This document shows, piece by piece, positions 1 to 6,224 of a DNA stretch of 11,475 nt. The position numbers and the translations under genes are program-made. The stretch comes from Acidimicrobiales bacterium (GTDB lineage Bacteria; Actinomycetota; Acidimicrobiia; Acidimicrobiales; Poriferisodaliceae): positions 1-11,475 of the forward strand of contig JAHDHM010000077.1 in NCBI GenBank assembly GCA_020631315.1, read 5' to 3'. The notes below the pieces were generated by a model. That model was not told where the DNA came from. It did not search any database and worked only from the letters and a program-made list of their open reading frames with translations. The stretch's first letter is position 1. Each line of letters begins with the position of its first letter.

Positions 1-1553
1 TCGAGCGGCGGGTTCGTGACCTGCGCGAACAGCTGGGCGAAGTAGTCGAACAGCAGACGCGACCGATTCGAGAGCGCCGCGATGGGTGTGTCCGAGCCCA
101 TCGAGCCGATCGGCTCGGCGCCCGTGCGGGCCATCGGAGCGAGGAGGATCTTGAGCTCCTCCTCGGTGTAACCGAACGTGCGCTGACGCTTCACGACCGA
201 CGAGTGCTGCGGCGTCAGCATGAAGCGCGACGGCAGATCCTCGAGATGAAGCAGCCCCTCGCGAAGCCACTCGCCGTACGGCTCGGCCTCGGCGAGGCCA
301 CGCTTGATCTCTTCGTCGCCGACGATGCGTCCCTGCTCGGTGTCGACCAGGAACATGCGACCCGGTTGGAGACGACCCTTCTGCACGACCTTCTCCGGAG
401 CGATGTCGAGCACGCCGACCTCGGACGCCATGACGACGAGGCCGTCGTCGGTGACCCAGTAGCGGCTGGGGCGCAGGCCGTTGCGGTCGAGCACCGCACC
501 GATGACCGTGCCGTCGGTGAACGCCACGGCAGCCGGGCCGTCCCACGGCTCCATGAGCGAGGCGTGGAACTCGTAGAAGTCGCGCTTCCAGTCCGGGATG
601 GTCTCGTGGTTCTCCCACGCCTCCGGAATCATCATCAGCACGGCGTGGGGGAGCTCACGGCCGCCGAGGTGCAGCAGTTCGAGCGCCTCGTCGAAGCTGG
701 CCGTGTCCGACGCGTCGGGCGTCATGATCGGGAACGCCCGCTCGAGCGAGTCGCCGAACGCGGGCGACGAGAGCATGCCCTCGCGAGCTCGCATCCAGTT
801 GCGGTTGCCCATGACGGTGTTGATCTCGCCGTTGTGGGCGACGATCCGGTACGGGTGGGCCAACGGCCACGACGGGAACGTGTTGGTCGAGAAACGGGAG
901 TGGACGAGCGCCAGCGCGCTCTCCATGCGCTCGTCGAGCAGGTCCGGGAACACGACCGGCAGCTGGTCGACGGTGAGCATGCCCTTGTAGACGAACGTGC
1001 GGCCCGAGAGGCTCGGGAAGTAGACGCCGGCCTCGTGCTCGATGCGCTTGCGCAGCACGAACGCGCGACGCTCCAGATCGAGGCCGCTCAGCGGTTCCTG
1101 ACCGGCGCCGGCGGCGACGAACATCTGACGGAAGACCGGCATGGCGTCGGCGGCGAACGAACCGAGCGTCGAGGTCTCGGTCGGCACGTCGCGCCAGCCG
1201 AGGACCTGCAGGCCCTCGCTGTTGACGATCTTCTCCAGGTCGAGCGCCACGGCATCGGCGTTGTCGACCGGCAGGAAGGCGATGCCCGCCGCGTAGGCGC
1301 CGAGTTCCGGAAGCTCGAAGTCGCAGACGGCACGGAAGAACTTGTCGGGGACCTGGATGAGCATGCCGGCGCCGTCGCCGGTGTTCTCCTCAGCACCCGT
1401 CGCCCCGCGGTGATCGAGGTTGTAGAGGCACTGCAGGCCCTGACGCACCATCTCGTGCGTGGCTCGGCCGTGCATGTCCACGACGAAGCCGACGCCACAC
1501 GCGTCGTGCTCGAATGCGGGGTCGTAGAGACCTTGGGCAGCGGGGAGATTCAT
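1..1553 (-). CDS. gltB: Glutamate synthase large subunit, N-terminal part (truncated by window edge)
   Basis: The large (alpha) subunit of NAD(P)H-dependent glutamate synthase transfers the amide of glutamine to 2-oxoglutarate, giving two glutamates; it is cytosolic and central to ammonium assimilation. Only the first 517 codons are present, of about 1,500 usual for the family. The class II glutamine amidotransferase domain is clear: an 18-residue propeptide ends before CGVGF, so Cys19 is the expected N-terminal nucleophile after processing. It is followed by NTGDGAGM (57-64), STNTFPSW (222-229) and HNGEINT (240-246), which line the glutaminase site, and then a [11 protein letters not shown] segment. 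The FMN and 3Fe-4S parts lie outside the window. The ATG at 1553 is chosen because the propeptide length fits and GAGG sits 7 nt upstream. No gltD is visible. The upstream Rieske gene is on the same strand but 183 bp away, so gltB probably has its own promoter. Confidence 0.96.
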   Translation of the reverse strand, partial: MNLPAAQGLYDPAFEHDACGVGFVVDMHGRATHEMVRQGLQCLYNLDHRGATGAEENTGDGAGMLIQVPDKFFRAVCDFELPELGAYAAGIAFLPVDNADAVALDLEKIVNSEGLQVLGWRDVPTETSTLGSFAADAMPVFRQMFVAAGAGQEPLSGLDLERRAFVLRKRIEHEAGVYFPSLSGRTFVYKGMLTVDQLPVVFPDLLDERMESALALVHSRFSTNTFPSWPLAHPYRIVAHNGEINTVMGNRNWMRAREGMLSSPAFGDSLERAFPIMTPDASDTASFDEALELLHLGGRELPHAVLMMIPEAWENHETIPDWKRDFYEFHASLMEPWDGPAAVAFTDGTVIGAVLDRNGLRPSRYWVTDDGLVVMASEVGVLDIAPEKVVQKGRLQPGRMFLVDTEQGRIVGDEEIKRGLAEAEPYGEWLREGLLHLEDLPSRFMLTPQHSSVVKRQRTFGYTEEELKILLAPMARTGAEPIGSMGSDTPIAALSNRSRLLFDYFAQLFAQVTNPPL

Positions 1554-1555
1554 GC

Positions 1556-1619
1556 GACGTCCTCGGGGCACGGGGCGAACGGGGGGCGGTTCGCCGGGTG
1601 GATCTCGCAGTGGGACGTC
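1556..1619 (-). promoter_or_regulatory. Nested stem structure in the gltB leader, covering the ribosome binding site
   Basis: Reading toward gltB, GACGTCC (1619-1613) can pair with GGACGTC (1562-1556), a perfect 7-bp outer stem. Inside it GGCGAAC (1595-1589) pairs with GTTCGCC (1580-1574), a perfect 7-bp hairpin with a C-rich 8-nt loop. The 3' strand of the outer stem includes the last two G of the GAGG ribosome binding site and ends two bases before the ATG. If formed in the mRNA it would block translation initiation. The pairings are seen in the sequence; the regulatory role is inference. No known riboswitch class was recognised. Confidence 0.35.
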
Positions 1620-1642
1620 ATTGGCCCGCCGGAGGGATCACC

Positions 1643-1672
1643 ACCTTAGGTCCCGAAGAGCAATCCGGAAAA
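1643..1672 (-). promoter_or_regulatory. Weak candidate promoter for gltB
   Basis: On the minus strand TTTTCC (1672-1667) and TAAGGT (1648-1643) are 18 bp apart. They resemble -35 and TANNNT-type -10 boxes only partly (3 of 6 matches for the -35). Transcription from here would give a leader of roughly 80 nt that includes the nested stems at 1556-1619. The rest of the 1554-1736 gap shows no small gene. Confidence 0.22.
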
Positions 1673-1702
1673 CCCCTGTGATGGCATCGCCTCCGACGGA
1701 CC

Positions 1703-1726
1703 GGTGTCACCTCCGAGGCGAACACC
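1703..1726. terminator. Palindrome just past the Rieske gene stop: terminator or operator
   Basis: GGTGT (1703-1707) and ACACC (1722-1726) flank an inner palindrome CCTC-C-GAGG (1710-1718). The element begins 11 bp beyond the TGA of the Rieske gene. As RNA the 1-nt inner loop cannot form, so only a smaller hairpin with a wide loop is possible, and no T-run follows. A DNA operator upstream of gltB is equally possible. Confidence 0.3.
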
Positions 1727-1736
1727 CTGCGGACGA

Positions 1737-3458
1737 TCAGCGGGTGGGTGGGGCGCCGGTGCGGATGAACTCGACGGCTTCGGTCACCGCGGACTCGACG
1801 AACCGCTCCTGCCGGGCCGACGCCGCGAGACGAGCGGTGGCCATGAGCGGCAGCTTCGAGCCGATCTCGACGGCCTCTTCGGACGATGCCTGAGCCATCT
1901 TCACGATGTGCGCAGCGACGATGAACGAGCCAGCCGCGTCGGTGAAGGCACCACGCCGCAGCGCCTCGCCGACCGCCTCGATGTCGCCGGCCTCGGCCAG
2001 CGCGACCGCGGTGGCCGGGTCCCGCCGGAGGATGGCATCTCCGAGATCCGTCACCCGGGGGTCGGTCGCGGTGTCCGGTTCGTGGACCGAGGTCCGACGT
2101 TCGAAGCGACCCGTGTCGAACGCCAAGAACGCGGTGAACAGCGCGAGACGAGCCGCCTCGGGACCGGGATGTTCGCGCCATGCCCAACGGGCGGCTCGGG
2201 CGTACGTGAGGCCGTGGGAGATGTCGAGCCAGCGGAAGTCCTCGGCGGAGTTGGTCTCGTTCGAGATGTCGTAGCGGAGCATGCGACGGCTGACCGTCAG
2301 CACGACCGCATCGAGCACTCCCTCGATGCCCGCACCCGCGTGCGCCGCGGCGACAGCCGCAGCGATCACCGTCGGCGCGTCCTGGGCTTCGAGAATCGCC
2401 TCGACGAGTTCATCCGTGCCGCTCCAGCCGGTGACTCGCCGATCCCGTGTCGCTGCCATGGCCTCGAGGTCGACCTCGGCGATCGCCTTCATGGCCTTGC
2501 TCATGTAGGGCAGCGTGTCCTCGCGGGTTCCCCACACGATCGACGTGACGAGATGCGGCAGCAGCGCCGCAGCATCTTCCCAACCGACCCGATCCAGCAG
2601 CTCGCAGGCCTTCTGGGTGTAGATCAGACCGTGGCCGTAGGACAGGTGGTGCTGCGAGACGGCATCGATGAGGTCGGCCTTGAGCTCGGCCGGCAACGCG
2701 CCGCCCTCGTGCCGATACAGCATCGCGGCGACGGCGTCGTCGAGGCGCTCGGCCTCGACGGCGTCAGCGAAGTCGCCGGCCGCAGGGGCAGGAACGCTCC
2801 GAGCCGGACGCCCGCGGGTCACCTCGGCGATACCGGCGACCGCGTGGGCGATCGGCAGCGTGCGGTCGAGATCGTCGAACATGTCGGAGATCGCGAGCGC
2901 GTCGGCGGCGCCGGCCATCTCGTGCCCGACACCCCACTCGGTGTGGGCCGACCGATTGGCGAGCGCACGCCAGATGATCTGGTCCGGTGTCGCGTCGGCG
3001 GCGAGCAGTCGAGCGACGTCACGAGCGATCTGGCCGTTGTACTGCGCCTCGATGCCGCGATCGAGGCTCGGCCACAGCACCTCGCGCTGGGCCTCGTCGG
3101 ACGGGGTGTTGATGGTGACGAAGACCTCGCCGTCGTCGTCGACGTGCAGCGGGTGCGAGGCGACGTCCTCCTCGCCGCGGGTGCAGGTGCCGGTGGTGAC
3201 GTCGAACTTCCAGTTGTGCCACTGGCAGGTGACGAGGTCGCCGTCGAGTGTGCCGGTGGTGAGGCCGTAGCCTTGGTGTGGGCAGGCGTTGTCGATGGCG
3301 TGCAGGCCTGAGGCGGTGCACGCGACGAGGACTCGACGGTCGCCGACCTTGGCCATCTTCATGGTCCCCGGCTCGAAGTCCGAGACCGAGCCGATCCGCT
3401 CGGTGACGGAGTTCGCCGTCGTGGTCTTCTCCGGGTCGACTGATTTGTCCAAGCTCAT
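1737..3458 (-). CDS. Rieske [2Fe-2S] domain fused to a large helical domain of unknown function
   Basis: A 573-residue soluble protein with no signal peptide or membrane segment. Residues ~18-120 form a Rieske-type ferredoxin domain with both cluster motifs: C59-P-H61 and C78-QW-H81, the latter followed by NWKFD and a TTG turn as in small Rieske ferredoxins and NirD-like proteins. It should bind a [2Fe-2S] cluster and transfer single electrons. Residues ~135-573 are Ala/Leu-rich helices with recurring histidines (H172, H179, H270, H271, H276, H415, H517), some in repeated settings such as WGVGHE, SYGHGLIY and ISHGLTY. These could be metal ligands or an oxidase active site; a likeness to questin-oxidase-type helical proteins is only an impression. 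The ATG at 3458 is preferred to the one at 3497 (13 codons longer), because a promoter fits a leaderless mRNA starting at 3458 and the longer form has no ribosome binding site. It is divergent from a cysteine-rich regulator. Substrate unknown. Confidence 0.85.
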   Translation of the reverse strand: MSLDKSVDPEKTTTANSVTERIGSVSDFEPGTMKMAKVGDRRVLVACTASGLHAIDNACPHQGYGLTTGTLDGDLVTCQWHNWKFDVTTGTCTRGEEDVASHPLHVDDDGEVFVTINTPSDEAQREVLWPSLDRGIEAQYNGQIARDVARLLAADATPDQIIWRALANRSAHTEWGVGHEMAGAADALAISDMFDDLDRTLPIAHAVAGIAEVTRGRPARSVPAPAAGDFADAVEAERLDDAVAAMLYRHEGGALPAELKADLIDAVSQHHLSYGHGLIYTQKACELLDRVGWEDAAALLPHLVTSIVWGTREDTLPYMSKAMKAIAEVDLEAMAATRDRRVTGWSGTDELVEAILEAQDAPTVIAAAVAAAHAGAGIEGVLDAVVLTVSRRMLRYDISNETNSAEDFRWLDISHGLTYARAARWAWREHPGPEAARLALFTAFLAFDTGRFERRTSVHEPDTATDPRVTDLGDAILRRDPATAVALAEAGDIEAVGEALRRGAFTDAAGSFIVAAHIVKMAQASSEEAVEIGSKLPLMATARLAASARQERFVESAVTEAVEFIRTGAPPTR

Positions 3459-3464
3459 GCTGCG

Positions 3465-3493
3465 AGTATTCACGTCCTCCGGAGATTCGTCAA
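3465..3493 (-). promoter_or_regulatory. Promoter of the Rieske gene (leaderless)
   Basis: On the minus strand TTGACG (3493-3488) matches the -35 consensus at 5 of 6 positions. AATACT (3470-3465) matches the -10 consensus at 4 of 6. The spacer is exactly 17 bp. Six bases then lead to ATG at 3458, so transcription would start at or next to the A of the start codon. An 8-bp palindrome CTCCGGAG (3477-3484) lies in the spacer. Confidence 0.5.
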
Positions 3494-3502
3494 GCATCTT
3501 CT

Positions 3503-3513
3503 GGATTTAATCC
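3503..3513. promoter_or_regulatory. 11-bp palindrome in the divergent control region (candidate operator)
   Basis: GGATT-T-AATCC is a perfect 5+1+5 inverted repeat between the Rieske promoter and the regulator gene, overlapping a possible -10 box of the regulator. This is where an autoregulating repressor would be expected to bind. It is short and could be chance. Confidence 0.3.
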
Positions 3514-3521
3514 GATAGTCT
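3506..3521 (+). promoter_or_regulatory. Candidate -10 region of the regulator-exporter operon
   Basis: Two possible -10 boxes are seen: TTTAAT (3506-3511, 5 of 6 to TATAAT) and TAGTCT (3516-3521, TANNNT type). The second lies 7 bp before the GTG at 3529 and would give a leaderless mRNA. No convincing -35 box accompanies either, as expected if an activator is needed or only the -10 is used. Confidence 0.3.
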
Positions 3522-3528
3522 CGTCCGA

Positions 3529-4167
3529 GTGCCTCCCACCCCGGTCAACGACACGAAGCGGCGCCTGCTCGATCTCATGAAACGCGCCGACGGCAGCAAG
3601 GTCGCCGACCTCGCCGTCAGCCTCGGCATCTCCGACAACGCCGTGCGCCAGCACCTCGAGGACCTGGCCGGCAACGGGCTGGTCGAGCCCAAGGCCGCGC
3701 CGTCGACCGGCAAGCGCGGACGTCCGTCGTCGCTGTGGCACCTCACCGATCTGGCGACCGAGCTGTTCCCCGACCGTCACGCCGATCTCACCGTCGACCT
3801 CATCGAGGCCATCCGGGCAGCGTCGGGCGAAGAGGGCCTCGACGCCGTCATCACGGCGCGCAGCGAGCGGCAGCGCGCCGACTACCTGTCGTCGATGCCA
3901 CAAGGAGACCTCGCCGAGCGAGTCGCGGCGCTGGCCGCACGACGCAGTGACGAGGGTTACCTCGCCGAGGTGATCGACGACGGCGAGCGCCTGCTGCTGA
4001 TCGAGCACCACTGCCCCATCTGCGACGCGGCCGCGGCATGCCAGGGCCTCTGCCGCGACGAGCTCGAGATCTTCCGTGACGTCATCGGCGACGGCGCCAC
4101 GGTCGAACGCACCACTCACGCCCTCGCCGGCGATCAACGCTGTACCTACGAGATCAGACGCAAGTGA
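3529..4167 (+). CDS. ArsR-like winged-helix regulator with C-terminal cysteine cluster (SufR/COG2345 type)
   Basis: A 212-residue transcription factor. Residues ~8-75 are a winged helix-turn-helix: VADLAVSLGISDNAVRQHL (25-43) is the recognition unit and GKRGRPSSLWHLT (61-73) the wing. The C-terminal half ends in EHHCPIC-x5-C-x3-C (C162, C165, C171, C175) plus a GDQRCTY segment (C205). This matches the layout of the COG2345 family, whose studied member SufR uses three of these cysteines to hold an Fe-S cluster and represses Fe-S assembly genes. Binding a [4Fe-4S] cluster and sensing iron or redox state is therefore likely but inferred. It starts with GTG, possibly leaderless. Its stop overlaps the start of the exporter gene, and it lies back to back with the Rieske gene, which makes both plausible targets. 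No suf genes are in the window, so it need not be SufR itself. Confidence 0.88.
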   Translation: MPPTPVNDTKRRLLDLMKRADGSKVADLAVSLGISDNAVRQHLEDLAGNGLVEPKAAPSTGKRGRPSSLWHLTDLATELFPDRHADLTVDLIEAIRAASGEEGLDAVITARSERQRADYLSSMPQGDLAERVAALAARRSDEGYLAEVIDDGERLLLIEHHCPICDAAAACQGLCRDELEIFRDVIGDGATVERTTHALAGDQRCTYEIRRK

Positions 4168-5372
4168 CCTCGACCGTGGTCCGGCCGAGCCGGACCCACG
4201 CCGTCACGTATCTCGCGTTCATGAGCGCGCTGCTCGCCGTGGGCATCGACATCATGCTCCCGGCGTTCGACGAGATACGCGAGGAGTTCGACCTTGCTGC
4301 CGGATCCGGCTCCGTCACGCCGATCGTCACCGTGTACTTCATCGCCATGGGCGCCACGCAGTTGGTGCACGGGCCACTGTCCGATCGTTTCGGTCGCAAG
4401 GCGATCATCTTCGTCGGCATCGGCCTGTATGCCATCGGCTGCGTCGGCACGCTCGTCGCACCGAGCATCGGCTGGATGCTCACGGCGCGCGTCGTCTGGG
4501 GCGCTGGCGCTGCGACCTTTGCCGTCATCTACGGGGCCATCGCCCGCGACCTCTACTCAGGCGAGGAGATGGCTCGGGTCGTGTCGATCATCCAAGCCGT
4601 CTTCCTGATCGGCCCGATCCTCACCCCGTTGCTGGGCGAAGCGCTGGTCGAGACACTCCCGTGGCGCAGCGTCGTCGTAGCGTCGTTGGCGATCAACCTC
4701 GTGCTGATGTTCTGGACCCTGCGCTTCCCCGAGACGTTGGCGCCGGCCGACCGACGACCATTCAGCGTCGGGGCGATCGCATCGTCGGTGCGCCGGGTGG
4801 TCCGCCACCGCTCGTCGTTCTTCCACCTGTTCTCGACGACGTTCCTCTACGCGCCGTTCTTCGTGTTCCTGGCCAGCAGCCAGCCGATCATGGACGAGAT
4901 CTACGGCCGGGCCGACCAGTTCGCCTTCTGGTTCGCGGCAGGGTCGATCCCCTCGGCGGGTGCGCTCCTGCTCAGCCAACGCCTCGTCGGCCGCCACGGC
5001 ATCCGCTCCGTGCTGGTGCCCGCCGCTGCAGCGATGGTCGTCGTCGCGCTCGTCTGGCTGGCGATCACGTTGTCGAAGGACGGCACCCCTTCGTTCTGGG
5101 TGTGGCTCGGTCTGATGGTCGCCGTGAACTCGCTGATCCTCGTGCAGAGCGCCTTGCACATCTCGGTCGCCCTCGACCCGATGGGCGACATCGCCGGCGT
5201 CGCAGCAGCACTGGTCGGAGTGTTCGGCAGCGTCGGCGGCGCGGTGCTGGCGAGCCCGATCAACCAGGCGATCACCACGACGGTCACGCCGATGGTCGTC
5301 GCCTACGTGGCGTACGGGACGATCGCCGTGGCCTGCACCGCCATCGCACTGCGCGCCGGCAGCACGCACTGA
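4164..5372 (+). CDS. MFS multidrug exporter, Bcr/CflA (DHA1) type
   Basis: A 402-residue integral membrane protein with about 12 hydrophobic segments, the usual length for proton-driven drug/H+ antiporters with 12 helices. Evidence for the family: an acidic residue in helix 1 within GIDIMLPAF (27-35), as in Bcr/CflA proteins; MFS motif A GPLSDRFGRK (70-79) after helix 2; R109 in ARVVWGAGAA (helix 4, motif B-like); and an LDPMGDIAGVAAALVG segment (337-352) like the AG-A-AL region of Bcr. The GTG start shares bases with the TGA of the regulator gene (GTGA), so translation is probably coupled and expression follows the regulator. It probably exports a toxic small molecule or metabolite sensed by that regulator; the substrate cannot be read from the sequence. 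No ribosome binding site of its own is evident. Confidence 0.9.
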   Translation: MTSTVVRPSRTHAVTYLAFMSALLAVGIDIMLPAFDEIREEFDLAAGSGSVTPIVTVYFIAMGATQLVHGPLSDRFGRKAIIFVGIGLYAIGCVGTLVAPSIGWMLTARVVWGAGAATFAVIYGAIARDLYSGEEMARVVSIIQAVFLIGPILTPLLGEALVETLPWRSVVVASLAINLVLMFWTLRFPETLAPADRRPFSVGAIASSVRRVVRHRSSFFHLFSTTFLYAPFFVFLASSQPIMDEIYGRADQFAFWFAAGSIPSAGALLLSQRLVGRHGIRSVLVPAAAAMVVVALVWLAITLSKDGTPSFWVWLGLMVAVNSLILVQSALHISVALDPMGDIAGVAAALVGVFGSVGGAVLASPINQAITTTVTPMVVAYVAYGTIAVACTAIALRAGSTH

Positions 5373-5395
5373 GCCCTCGGTCGGCGGGCAGAATC

Positions 5396-5424
5396 TCAGG
5401 GTCACCCTCAGGGTCGGTCAGGGG
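5396..5424 (+). promoter_or_regulatory. Triple TCAGGG repeat upstream of the ABC exporter operon
   Basis: TCAGGG occurs at 5396, 5408 and 5418, with offsets of 12 and 10 bp, about one helical turn each. The first two lie in AGGGT-C-ACCCT-C-AGGGT (5398-5414), which also holds two overlapping perfect 5+1+5 palindromes. Turn-spaced direct repeats upstream of a LolD/MacB-type operon are typical of response-regulator sites. No such regulator gene is in the window, so the binder is unknown. Confidence 0.45.
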
Positions 5425-5443
5425 CGACTCCGGGAAACGCCCC
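5421..5443 (+). repeat. Inverted repeat in the leader of the ABC operon
   Basis: GGGGCG (5421-5426) and CGCCCC (5438-5443) form a perfect 6-bp inverted repeat around an 11-nt spacer. It overlaps the third TCAGGG box and lies 37 bp before the chosen ATG. It may be part of the operator, a leader hairpin, or chance in GC-rich DNA. Confidence 0.25.
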
Positions 5444-5480
5444 GATGTGCTGGCCCCGATCGGTCCGTCACGGTGATCGC

Positions 5481-6220
<740 letters not shown>

Positions 6221-6224
<4 letters not shown>

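Noticed and set aside
204..1649. Long plus-strand open frame (481 codons) opposite gltB
   Set aside because: It mirrors the gltB codons, is full of Arg/Val/His runs typical of antisense GC-rich frames, and shows no known motif. The minus strand encodes a clear glutamine amidotransferase domain.
1704..3311. Long plus-strand open frame (535 codons) opposite the Rieske gene
   Set aside because: The minus strand carries the Rieske cluster motifs and a well-formed start; the plus frame has low-complexity Arg/Gly/Asp composition and no domain.
3490..4137. Minus-strand frame opposite the regulator
   Set aside because: The plus strand has a recognisable winged helix and cysteine cluster; this frame has none and would overlap both divergent starts.
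4076..5476. Plus-strand frame of 466 codons in another frame over the exporter gene
   Set aside because: It is Arg/His-rich with no membrane segments, whereas the overlapping frame at 4164-5372 has MFS motifs.
5445..5480. Longer start (ATG 5445) for the ABC ATPase
   Set aside because: It adds 12 residues unlike ABC N-termini, has a poor ribosome binding site and overlaps a leader inverted repeat. Not fully excluded.
5373..5480. Rho-independent terminator after the exporter gene
   Set aside because: The AGGGT/ACCCT palindromes have a 1-nt centre, so they cannot form a hairpin, and no T-run follows; operator sites fit better.
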